Source: Balneolales bacterium
GTDB taxonomy: Bacteria > Bacteroidota > Rhodothermia > Balneolales > Cyclonatronaceae
Direction of reading: 5' to 3'
Assembly (NCBI GenBank): GCA_020832405.1
Contig: JAFIET010000011.1
Coordinates: forward strand, 1 to 64,000
DNA: 64,000 nt
Shown here piece after piece: positions 44,019 through 52,075 of the stretch. The notes below the pieces were generated by a model. That model was not told the DNA's origin and searched no databases. It worked only from the letters and a program-made list of their open reading frames with translations. The stretch's first letter is position 1; each line of letters opens with the position of its first letter. The translations under genes were made by a program, and so were the position numbers.

Positions 44019-44110
44019 CGGAAGGCTTTTCAGAGAAACCCTTAACGAAGCGGGCCTGCTGCTGTTGTACAGCAGCCCGATACGCTTTGTTCCTTCCGAA
44101 AAGCCTTCCG
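44019..44110 (-). ncRNA. Nested inverted-repeat element between pyk and the SprE-like gene
   Basis: Perfect 13-nt outer arms (44019-44031 and 44098-44110) enclose a second hairpin (AAGCG/CGCTT, GGG/CCC and CTGCTG/CAGCAG arms within 44048-44087). The whole is about 92 nt and fills most of the 162-bp gap. No T tract follows on either strand, so it is not a simple terminator. It could be a cis-acting leader of the SprE-like gene or an RNA-processing element; the assignment to RNA is inferred. Confidence 0.4.
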
Positions 44111-44141
44111 TAAGTAATCAAAACTGCGGATGAAATCAAAA

Positions 44142-45578
44142 TCAGAGGGTTCCGACTTTCACCATGTTCGTCCGTACGCGGTCAGCCAGCGGCATACCGG
44201 TTGCAATGATCACACGGTCGCCCTTGCTGAAGAGGTTTGTACCGCGCAGATATTCTTCCATCTGCTGCACGCTTTCATCCGTGTTGGAAATTTTTTTCAT
44301 CTTGATGCTGTGCACGCCCCATACAAGGTTCAGCTGCCGGCGCACAAGCTGACTGTCAGTAAACGCAAAAACCGGAACTTCCGGCCGGTACTTGGCGATA
44401 CGCCTTGCCGTTGAGCCGGAGTGCGTAATTACGGCAATGGCTTTCGCATTTACGAATTTGGCCAGCTGTGTAGCCGTGTACGCAATAGACTCCACAACCT
44501 GTTTTTGTTTCCATTCGGGCCGCGTAAAAGGTAATGTGTAATACAACTCGTCAGATTCTGTTTCAACACTGCGGCAGATTTTATCCATCACCCGAACTGC
44601 CTCAAATGGAAATTTACCGGCAGCAGTTTCGCCGGAGAGCATAATAGCATCGGTACCGTCGAGAATGGCGTTAGCCACATCTGAGCTTTCCGCACGGGTT
44701 GGCCGCGGGTTTACGATCATCGAATCCAGCATCTGTGTTGCTGTAATTACAGGCTTACCTGCACGGCGGCAGCTGTCAATAATTTTCTTCTGCACCATCG
44801 GCACTTTTTCACTCGGGATTTCAATACCGAGGTCGCCGCGGGCCACCATGATGCCATCCACCTCTTCAATAATTTCATCGATAACTTCGAGGGCTTCGGG
44901 CTTCTCAATTTTGGCAATAACGCCTGCATTGGAGCCGCTTGAGCGAATTTTTGAAACAAGCTCCTGAACATCTTCCGCCTTCCTCACAAAAGAAAGGGCC
45001 ACGAGATCGACTCCTGCCTTAATTCCGAATTCAAGATCAGCATAATCTTTTTCGGTAATGGATGAAATCGTGAGCTTGAGCCCGGGCAGGTTCACACCCT
45101 TGCGGGATTTGAGCATCCCGCCGTTAATTACCCTCGCAGTGATGTTGCCATCGGCCGTTTTCACAATTTTAAACTCAAACAGGCCGTCATCGAGCAAGAT
45201 GGTATCGCCTTCACGGGCATCCTGTGCGAGGTACGGATAATCGATTGGGATGTGCGATGAAGTGCCTTCGGTTACGCCATCGTCGGGTGTGAGCGTCACG
45301 TAACTGCCCGTTTCCACATGCTGAGCACCATCTTTCATTTTACCAACCCTGATTTTAGGACCCTGAAGGTCCATCAAAATCGGTACGCTGTACTGGAATT
45401 TGCGGGCTGCAGAACGAATCATATCAATCACACGCTGATGATCTTCATGGCTGCCGTGCGAAAAATTAAGCCGGGCCACATTCATCCCGCTTTTTATCAG
45501 TCCTTCTATCCCTTCCTGGGTATTGGTGCTTGGGCCAATCGTACAAACGATTTTGGTTCTGCGATTAGAATTTCTCAT
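44142..45578 (-). CDS. pyk: Pyruvate kinase
   Basis: Glycolytic enzyme that converts phosphoenolpyruvate and ADP to pyruvate and ATP. The 478-residue protein starts RRTKIVCTIGPST and has the substrate-site motifs GMNVARLNFSHG, MDLQGPKIRVG, IAKIEKPEALE (catalytic Lys), MVARGDLGIEIP and TATQMLDSM with NPRPTRAESSDVANAILDGTDAIMLS. The C-terminal allosteric domain (about 350-478) is complete and ends RTNMVKVGTL. It appears single. The 399 bp upstream are shared with the divergent GWxTD gene. Confidence 0.97.
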   Translation of the reverse strand: MRNSNRRTKIVCTIGPSTNTQEGIEGLIKSGMNVARLNFSHGSHEDHQRVIDMIRSAARKFQYSVPILMDLQGPKIRVGKMKDGAQHVETGSYVTLTPDDGVTEGTSSHIPIDYPYLAQDAREGDTILLDDGLFEFKIVKTADGNITARVINGGMLKSRKGVNLPGLKLTISSITEKDYADLEFGIKAGVDLVALSFVRKAEDVQELVSKIRSSGSNAGVIAKIEKPEALEVIDEIIEEVDGIMVARGDLGIEIPSEKVPMVQKKIIDSCRRAGKPVITATQMLDSMIVNPRPTRAESSDVANAILDGTDAIMLSGETAAGKFPFEAVRVMDKICRSVETESDELYYTLPFTRPEWKQKQVVESIAYTATQLAKFVNAKAIAVITHSGSTARRIAKYRPEVPVFAFTDSQLVRRQLNLVWGVHSIKMKKISNTDESVQQMEEYLRGTNLFSKGDRVIIATGMPLADRVRTNMVKVGTL

Positions 45579-45977
45579 AGACTAATTAATAGGTTCAAAA
45601 ATTTGCATGTACCGGCTGTGCGGCTATCAATGAATGTTACCATTGGCAGGCCGGCAGAAAAGCAAGGTGAAGAATACTGATAAGCTGTTTTGAAATTATT
45701 GGGCACTCAAAACGTTGTCTTCACACAAGCACGCAATATACAAAAAGTTAAGGGCCATTATTGATGCCAAAAAATACAGCCTGTAACCCACACGACCGTT
45801 TTAATGCGGGAATTTTTAACTGTGGCATTTGTTATCTTCGATTTGGCAGGTATTAATTTGATCCCTAAATCAGGCTTTTATCGCTTTGCAAAACCATTTT
45901 GACGGAAAGTCTCCTGCGCTTAAACCACAACAGGCCTACCCTTTTTTTCTTTTTCAGCTGTGAATCAACTACAATTT
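45579..45977. promoter_or_regulatory. Divergent promoter region of pyk and the GWxTD gene
   Basis: 399 bp with no gene that I can support. It is more AT-rich than its flanks and must contain the pyk promoter on the minus strand and that of the GWxTD lipoprotein gene on the plus strand. I find no consensus promoter, riboswitch-like fold or clear repeat. Confidence 0.4.
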
Positions 45978-47393
45978 ATGTCCCGTTTATCCGCTCTTAT
46001 TGTTCCGCCTCTGGTTTTGTTGCTGCTTTCGGCCTGTGGCGCGGGCAATGAAACCGTGAGAGACAGGGGGACATCACACGTCTATCAGACCGGGCACCCG
46101 GAGGTTTTGGCGCGGGTTACGAGCTTTTTTGACCTTGAGCAAAATCCGGTTGCGGTTCTGAATCTTGAATTACCGCACAACAATCTTGTTTTCCGAACCA
46201 TCGACGGGAAACGGCATGCATCGGTCGAGCTTTCCGTGCAGTACCGGCGCCTCGGCAGCAGCACCGAAGGCGAAGTTACCGGCACCCTGCGCGAAACCAT
46301 CGATATTGTGCCGGGTGACGGGCCGGAGCGCTTCCGAACTGTTATCGAGCGCAGCAGGCCTGTGCAACCGGGTTCGTATCAGGTTGAAATCCGGGTGCGT
46401 GACCGCTCGAGCAACAAATCCAGCGATGTTGTGCTTCAGGTGGAGGTACCTAACCCCGACTGCCCCGAACCTTCGCTATCAGACATACGGGTTGCGCTTT
46501 TGGGGGATGGGGAAGTCCGAAACATCACTTCTTACCTCATTCCGGCCAGCCACGACAGCCTGCGGTTTGAGCTTTATGTAGCCCGATCTGACGACAGCCT
46601 GCCCGTTGAGCTGCGCATGCGCCTTGTGGAGTTCCGCTCCGATACTGATCCGGCCCGCGCTATGGGGCACCTGCCCGTGAGTTCCGGCAGCATCGCCTTT
46701 CGCGGTATCGACTTCAGCGATCAGACTGTGCTGCAAACCCAAAGCCGCACGCTTGACTCCGAAACCGGGCCCATCCTCATCGAATACAGCTTCGCCCGCC
46801 CCGATGCCGGCAACTATCGCTTCGAAATTACCCTGCGTACCACCGCAGCTGACGGCAGCACCAAAGAGACCGTGCGCTTTCGCGATTTCGGCATTGTGAG
46901 CCCCGGTTTTCCGGATGTGCGCACCGTCCGGGAAATGGCCGAACCGCTTGTGTACCTGATGCGCGAGCGCGATTTCCGGAACATGATGCGCCTCACCGAT
47001 CCGGATTCCATCCGCCGGGAGATCGACCGGTTCTGGCTGCGCGACATGAATCCGCGGCAGGCGCGGGAACAGATTGAGCGGTTCTACACCCGTGTTGAGG
47101 AAGCCAACCGGCTGTTTTCCGGCTTCAAAGAAGGCTGGAAAACCGATATGGGCATGGTGTACATCCTGCTGGGTCCGCCGCTGTATGTGGAAAGCAACAT
47201 CGACGCCATGATCTGGCACTACAGCTACAATCGCATGGATCCGCGGACAGTCATCATTTTTGAGCGGGCACGCGTTACCAGCAATTCGTGGCCGTTCCGG
47301 CACTACATCCTGGCCCGAAACCGGTTCTACCAAAGCATCGAACTGGAAGCCATCGGCAACTGGACCAGCGGCAGGATGCCGATGATGAACTGA
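45978..47393 (+). CDS. GWxTD-domain lipoprotein
   Basis: A 471-residue lipoprotein. From the ATG at 45978 the signal ends LLLLSAC, with Cys20 as the lipidated residue; a GTG at 45960 is an alternative start. Beta-rich domains (about 50-310) are followed by a helical region and the GWxTD domain (FKEGWKTDMGMVYILLGPPLYVES, about 385-410). That domain is found in Bacteroidota, Acidobacteriota and related groups and has no established function. The protein probably sits on the inner face of the outer membrane. No operon partner is seen. Confidence 0.85.
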   Translation: MSRLSALIVPPLVLLLLSACGAGNETVRDRGTSHVYQTGHPEVLARVTSFFDLEQNPVAVLNLELPHNNLVFRTIDGKRHASVELSVQYRRLGSSTEGEVTGTLRETIDIVPGDGPERFRTVIERSRPVQPGSYQVEIRVRDRSSNKSSDVVLQVEVPNPDCPEPSLSDIRVALLGDGEVRNITSYLIPASHDSLRFELYVARSDDSLPVELRMRLVEFRSDTDPARAMGHLPVSSGSIAFRGIDFSDQTVLQTQSRTLDSETGPILIEYSFARPDAGNYRFEITLRTTAADGSTKETVRFRDFGIVSPGFPDVRTVREMAEPLVYLMRERDFRNMMRLTDPDSIRREIDRFWLRDMNPRQAREQIERFYTRVEEANRLFSGFKEGWKTDMGMVYILLGPPLYVESNIDAMIWHYSYNRMDPRTVIIFERARVTSNSWPFRHYILARNRFYQSIELEAIGNWTSGRMPMMN

Positions 47394-47418
47394 TAACCCG
47401 ACAGATGATTTTTAAGAA

Positions 47419-47447
47419 TTGACTTTGTAGCACAATTGCGCTACATT
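47419..47447 (+). promoter_or_regulatory. Promoter and operator of the dinJ-yafQ module
   Basis: TTGACT (47419-47424), a 17-nt spacer and TACATT (47442-47447) form a sigma-70-like promoter. An 18-bp near-perfect palindrome (47427-47444; arms GTAGC and GCTAC around CAATTG) fills the spacer and overlaps the -10 box. That is the expected position for an operator bound by the ribbon-helix-helix antitoxin. Confidence 0.75.
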
Positions 47448-47466
47448 TTAATAAAAAAGGATAGAA

Positions 47467-47730
47467 ATGTCAGTAAAGTCAACAACAGTTCGAGCAAGAA
47501 TTAGACCTGATTTAAAAGAAGAAGCAGAAGCTATTTTAGAAAGTATTGGTCTGAGCACTACAGATGCTATTCGCTTACTCTTCACTCAAATAACGTTGCA
47601 GAGAGGAATGCCATTTGAGCTAAAACTGCCAAATGATGAAACTAAGGCTGCCATTGATGATGCACTCCAAAGACAGAACTTAGTATCCGCAGACTCTGCT
47701 ACCGAACTTTTTGATGATTTGGAAATCTGA
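47467..47730 (+). CDS. dinJ: RelB/DinJ-family antitoxin
   Basis: An 87-residue ribbon-helix-helix antitoxin. The N-terminal DNA-binding strand and helices (STTVRARIRPDLKEEAEAILESIGLSTTDAIRLLFTQI) match DinJ closely, and MPFELKLPN leads into the toxin-binding tail. An AAGGA ribosome site lies 5 nt before the ATG. It normally blocks the YafQ mRNA interferase and represses the operon. The gene is intact, while the toxin gene that follows (TGATG overlap at 47728-47732) is broken. Codon use is AT-rich compared with the flanking lipoprotein and helicase genes. Confidence 0.9.
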   Translation: MSVKSTTVRARIRPDLKEEAEAILESIGLSTTDAIRLLFTQITLQRGMPFELKLPNDETKAAIDDALQRQNLVSADSATELFDDLEI

Positions 47731-48000
47731 TGAAACGCATTAACAAGAACTACCCGCTTTTCTTAGGATGTGAAAAGGATGAAAAAGCGGGGCAAGTCTT
47801 TCATCAATTTCAAAATTATTATAGAAAAACTTGCACGTAATGAGTTATTGGAACCAAAATACAGAGATCACAAATTGACCGGAAATTATTCCGGAACGCG
47901 TGAATGTCATGTTGAGCCTGATTGGCTGCTGATTTACATTGATGAACCTGACGAGCTTTTATTAATCCGAACGGGCACACATTCAGATTTATTCAACTGA
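47730..48000 (+). pseudogene. yafQ: YafQ-family toxin, inactivated by frameshift and stop codon
   Basis: Remnant of a YafQ mRNA interferase. The ATG at 47730 encodes MKRINK, the normal YafQ start, but the frame then runs into unrelated sequence and a stop. Skipping one base after 47747 restores a matching reading (TTRFS), which meets a TAG at 47764-47766 where Lys or Arg is expected. Then DVKRMKKRGKSF and the full toxin body follow, with the catalytic-site residues preserved (RDHKL, ECHVEPDWLL, THSDLF). A GTG at 47770 could start a protein lacking about 17 residues. A sequencing error could explain the extra base but not the stop codon as well. Confidence 0.72.
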
Positions 48001-48067
48001 TGTTTTCCCGCAGTTTCAGAACCGTTTTTTCAACTCCTCTGCTGTGCTTCGCAACGGTTTTGACTGA

Positions 48068-50656
48068 ATGTTTCGCCCCGCCCCTCTGGTTTCGAAACCA
48101 TCCCTCCTATTTCTGAAACCGGATTTTATTGTGGTTAAGCCTCCTCCGCCCTTCCTGAAATCTCTGCAAACACGGCCCTCGTGGCCTGTGGTTGCGCGCT
48201 ATTTTGAGCAGCGCGGCTGGGCGCCCTTTCCGTTTCAGCTGGAGCTTTGGTCGCACTGGCTCAGCGGGCGCTCGGGTATGCTTAACGCCCCGACCGGCAG
48301 CGGGAAAACCTACGCCGTGTGGGTGCCCGTACTCATGAACTGGCTCGACACGCAGCTAAGGCCCGGAAACGCATCACTCGAAAAAAAACCAAACAAACGC
48401 GGCAGCAATACTGTGATGGGCCTGCGCGTGCTTTGGATTACGCCGCTGCGGGCGCTCGCCAAAGACACCGAAAAAGCACTGACGGCCATATGTCAGGAAA
48501 TGGAAATCCCCTGGGAAGTTGCCCGCCGCACCGGCGACACAAGCAGCTCCGTGAAGCAGCGCATCGACCGGAGGCCGCCGCAATGCCTGATTACCACACC
48601 CGAAAGCCTGCACATCCTCATTGCCAAAAAGAATTTCGCGGAGCTGTTCAGCAGCCTCGATGCCGTAATCGTGGATGAGTGGCACGAGCTGCTGGCAAGC
48701 AAGCGCGGGGTGATGACCGAACTCGGGCTGGCCGTTCTGCGCGATTTGCGCCCCGAGCTGCGGGTTTGGGGCATTTCGGCGACCATCGGAAACATGGCGC
48801 AGGCGCTGGATGTGCTGTGCGGCAGCCCCGAAAAAACGCGGGAAGCGGTCATCATCAAAGCAGACCTGGCGAAAAAGCTGGAGGTCCGCACCCTGCTTCC
48901 CGACCGGGCAGAAGCCTTCAGCTGGGCGGGGCATATCGGTGCGCGGCTCATCCCAAAACTGCTGCCCATCCTGCAGGAAAGCCGCTCGACCCTGCTGTTC
49001 ACCAACACCCGGGCGCAGGCCGAAATCTGGTATCAGCAGCTGCTGGATGCCGATCCCATGCTGGCCGGGCAGATGGCGCTGCATCACGGCTCGCTCGATC
49101 CCGACATCAGGCAGTGGGTGGAAGATGCCCTGCACGAGGGCCGCCTGAAGCTGGTTGTTTCGACCTCAAGCCTTGATTTGGGGGTTGATTTTAGCCCGGT
49201 CGAGACCGTGGTGCAGGTGGGCAGCCCCAAAGGTGTGGCCCGCTTTCTGCAGCGCGCGGGGCGCAGCGGACATCAGCCGGGGGCTACAAGCCGCATCTGG
49301 TTTGTGCCCACGCACGCGATGGAAATCATCGAATCGGCCGCCCTGCAGACCGCCATTGCGCAGGGCTACATCGAGGAGCGGCCGCCCTACGAAAATCCGC
49401 TCGACCTGCTGGTACAGTTTCTGGCAACACTCGCCGTTGGAGACGGCTTCCTGCCCGAACCGACACTCCGGGTGGTCCGCAGTACCTACGCCTACCGCGG
49501 CCTCACCGACGAAGAATGGGAGTGGGCGCTCGGCTTCCTCACCACCGGAGGCAACGCGCTGAAGCGTTACGATGAGTACAACCGGGTGACGATTGACGAA
49601 GACGGCCGCTACGAAATGACCGACAAGCGCAAGGCGAGGCGGCACCGGATTTCGATAGGCACTATTTTGGCCGATCAGTCGCTGAAGGTGAAATTCGTGA
49701 GCGGCGGATACATCGGCACGGTGGAAGAATCCTTCATCTCCCGCCTCAAGCCCGGCGACACCTTCCTGTTTGCGGGCCGCTATTTAGAATTTGTTCGGCT
49801 GAAAGACCTCACAGTGCAGGTGCGGAAATCGGCCGCAAAGAAGGGCGCGGTCAGCCGCTGGATGGGCGGCCGCATGCAGCTGAGCACGCAGCTCTCCGAA
49901 ATGATCCGCCTCAAAATTGAGGAGGCCAATGCCGGAAAGCTGACCTCCGAAGAAATGCAGGCCGTAAAACCGCTGCTTGACATACAGCAGCAGCGCTCGG
50001 CCCTGCCGCGGCACGATCAGCTGCTGATCGAACAGCTGAAATCGCGCGAAGGCTGGCACCTTTTTTTCTACCCGATTGAAGGCCGCATGGTGCACGAAGG
50101 GCTTGCCGCCCTGCTGGCCTGGCGCATTTCCCAAATCAAACCCATCTCCTTTTCGATAGCGATGAACGACTACGGCTTCGAGCTGCTGAGTCCGTCGGAG
50201 CCGCCCATAGATCAGGCGCTGCGTGAAGGCCTGCTCAGCCCGGCGGGCCTCGATGACGACATCCCCAAAAGCATCAACGCCTCGGAAATGGCGCGGCGGC
50301 ATTTCCGGGAAATCGCCCGGATTTCGGGCCTCATATTTCAGGGATTCCCGGGACAGCACGTAGGCTCCAAACACCTGCAGGCCAACTCATCGCTGCTGTT
50401 CGATGTATTCAGCGAGCACGACCCGGGCAATTTTCTGGTGAAGCAGAGCTACGATGAAATCATGACCTATCAGCTCGAAACACAGCGCCTCGCGCGGGTA
50501 CTTGAGCGGATTTCAGCCCGGGAAGTGATCCTCACCCGGCCCGAACGCGCAACGCCCTTCGCCTTCCCCATCATGGTTGACCGCCTCCGCGCCAAGCTCA
50601 CCTCCGAAAAACTACAGGACCGCATTCAGCGCATGAAGCTGCAGCTGGAGAAGTGA
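48068..50656 (+). CDS. Ligase-associated DEXH-box (Lhr-type) DNA helicase
   Basis: An 862-residue superfamily 2 helicase of the Lhr core group, matching the bacterial 'ligase-associated DNA damage response DEXH box helicase' type. Motifs: Walker A NAPTGSGKTYA, DEWH box VDEWHELLASKRG, SATIGN, TSSLDLGVDF and QRAGRSGHQPGATS. The Lhr winged-helix and C-terminal domains follow (about 430-860). In many bacteria it is clustered with an exonuclease, an ATP-dependent DNA ligase and a PdeM phosphoesterase. None of these is adjacent here. The first 30 residues are Pro-rich and may not be translated, but no better start is visible. Confidence 0.92.
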   Translation: MFRPAPLVSKPSLLFLKPDFIVVKPPPPFLKSLQTRPSWPVVARYFEQRGWAPFPFQLELWSHWLSGRSGMLNAPTGSGKTYAVWVPVLMNWLDTQLRPGNASLEKKPNKRGSNTVMGLRVLWITPLRALAKDTEKALTAICQEMEIPWEVARRTGDTSSSVKQRIDRRPPQCLITTPESLHILIAKKNFAELFSSLDAVIVDEWHELLASKRGVMTELGLAVLRDLRPELRVWGISATIGNMAQALDVLCGSPEKTREAVIIKADLAKKLEVRTLLPDRAEAFSWAGHIGARLIPKLLPILQESRSTLLFTNTRAQAEIWYQQLLDADPMLAGQMALHHGSLDPDIRQWVEDALHEGRLKLVVSTSSLDLGVDFSPVETVVQVGSPKGVARFLQRAGRSGHQPGATSRIWFVPTHAMEIIESAALQTAIAQGYIEERPPYENPLDLLVQFLATLAVGDGFLPEPTLRVVRSTYAYRGLTDEEWEWALGFLTTGGNALKRYDEYNRVTIDEDGRYEMTDKRKARRHRISIGTILADQSLKVKFVSGGYIGTVEESFISRLKPGDTFLFAGRYLEFVRLKDLTVQVRKSAAKKGAVSRWMGGRMQLSTQLSEMIRLKIEEANAGKLTSEEMQAVKPLLDIQQQRSALPRHDQLLIEQLKSREGWHLFFYPIEGRMVHEGLAALLAWRISQIKPISFSIAMNDYGFELLSPSEPPIDQALREGLLSPAGLDDDIPKSINASEMARRHFREIARISGLIFQGFPGQHVGSKHLQANSSLLFDVFSEHDPGNFLVKQSYDEIMTYQLETQRLARVLERISAREVILTRPERATPFAFPIMVDRLRAKLTSEKLQDRIQRMKLQLEK

Positions 50657-50716
50657 GTGGGGGTTGAAGGGGCGGATGGATGGGGATTTAGCCGCTCTTT
50701 TTCGATTGCAAGGTAT

Positions 50717-51868
50717 TTATCGAAATGCGTCAAGATAGGGTTCAAAAACAAAAATGCGGTTGCGGCTTTGGCCGGTCACTTCTGCGAGGTATCCTTTTTG
50801 AAGCAGCATCGCGATAAGGTCGTTTGCTGACTTATAGCTAAGTGAACAGGTTTTTGCTGCCTTTTCAGTGGTAGTGTACGGGTCTTCAAAAAGCGACTGC
50901 ATCAGCTGAAATGCTGTATGTGCACGCCGGCCAAAATTTTGCTGAATGTCGGACTCCATCTTTAGTTTAAGATCAAGAACTGAAGTAAGTGTTCTGATTG
51001 CGTTCGCCGAGGTTTGTTCAATACCAACCAAAAAGTACCTGATCCACTGCAGCATATCATGTTTAGTTCTCACATTATTCAGGTTATCGTAATAAAGCGT
51101 TCTGTTTTGCTCAAAAAAAACAGACAGATACAGAAGCGGTTTTTCCAAAAGTCCCTCACTTACCAGATAAAGCGGAATCAGCAAACGTCCTATTCGTCCG
51201 TTCCCGTCGAGAAAAGGATGAATAGTTTCGAACTGATAATGGGCAATACCAATCCGGATAAGCTCCGGAACATCAATTGAATCGTTGTGCAGAAAGTTCT
51301 CAAGATCACCCATTAACTCATGAACATATTTGTGATGGGGCGGGATAAATATCGCGTCGTCAATGGAAACGCCACCAATCCAGTTCTGACTGCTTCTGAA
51401 CTCCCCGGGCATTTTGTGCTCCCCTCTTGCATTAGCAAGCAGAAGCTTGTGTGCCTTGCATAACAAACGGGATGAAATCGGAAGACTGTTCAAATCAGCA
51501 AGCGCCTGATTCATGGCATTTGTGTAGTTTCTTACTTCATGCCAGTCATTTCTTTTTTCAGGGTTGATTTCCTCTTCGGGCAGGAGCGCTTCATCCATAT
51601 TCGTTTGCGTGCCCTCAATCCGGCTCGAAATAACAGCTTCTTTAGTAACATGAAGCTGAATGAACAAATTGATATTCGGCACAAATCGTGCAAAAGCCTT
51701 CAGCTCCCCAAGCCGCACAGCTGCTCGCTCCAGCAATTTATTAACTGAGGGATCCCGCCATTGCCACTGCCGGTTTATTTTCTGCGGAACAAAGTACTTA
51801 TATCCGGCTCCCGGCTCTGTGTGGCCGGAACGGAATTGCTCCATCAAAAGTGGTTGATTGATACTCAT
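50717..51868 (-). CDS. Fic-family protein AMPylator-like, class II, with C-terminal winged helix
   Basis: A 383-residue Fic protein starting at the ATG at 51868. The N-terminal region contains the inhibitory helix motif SSRIEG ((S/T)xxxE(G/N)), which marks class II, self-inhibited Fic proteins. The core HPFLDGNGRIGR has all catalytic residues, with the flap IGGVSIDDAIFIPP before it. The C-terminal 90 residues look like a winged helix (KAAKTCSLSYKSANDLIAMLLQKGYL). It probably transfers AMP to a target protein, and the winged helix could bind DNA. The gene lies directly behind three phased palindromes. Base composition is AT-rich compared with its neighbours. Confidence 0.9.
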   Translation of the reverse strand: MSINQPLLMEQFRSGHTEPGAGYKYFVPQKINRQWQWRDPSVNKLLERAAVRLGELKAFARFVPNINLFIQLHVTKEAVISSRIEGTQTNMDEALLPEEEINPEKRNDWHEVRNYTNAMNQALADLNSLPISSRLLCKAHKLLLANARGEHKMPGEFRSSQNWIGGVSIDDAIFIPPHHKYVHELMGDLENFLHNDSIDVPELIRIGIAHYQFETIHPFLDGNGRIGRLLIPLYLVSEGLLEKPLLYLSVFFEQNRTLYYDNLNNVRTKHDMLQWIRYFLVGIEQTSANAIRTLTSVLDLKLKMESDIQQNFGRRAHTAFQLMQSLFEDPYTTTEKAAKTCSLSYKSANDLIAMLLQKGYLAEVTGQSRNRIFVFEPYLDAFR

Positions 51869-51920
51869 TGGGAATCTGATTGAAGAAAAGGAGAGCTTAG
51901 TACGCCCGGGCAATCCGGCT

Positions 51921-52034
51921 AAACTAAAATAACAGAATTCTTATTTTAGTTTAACCCCCCAAAACTAAAATAACAGGATTCTTATTTTAGTTTCGACCCC
52001 ACAAAGTAAAATAACGGGATTCTTATTTTAGTTT
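51921..52034. repeat. Three phased 32-bp palindromes upstream of the Fic gene
   Basis: Three copies of a palindrome at 51921-51952, 51962-51993 and 52003-52034, exactly 41 bp apart. Each has arm AAACTAAAATAA, an 8-nt centre (CAGAATTC, CAGGATTC, CGGGATTC) and arm TTATTTTAGTTT. The third left arm has one change (AAAGTAAAATAA). The 9-bp linkers are C-rich. The array begins 53 bp before the Fic start and is most likely an operator array, with the Fic C-terminal winged helix as a candidate binder. Confidence 0.88.
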
Positions 52035-52075
52035 GAGAGCATAAAGTTGCACCATACCTCTCCTTCCTCTGAAAA

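Noticed and set aside
51921-52034. CRISPR array
   Set aside because: The three repeats are separated by similar C-rich 9-bp linkers, not by unique spacers of normal length, and each repeat is a full palindrome. No cas gene is present.
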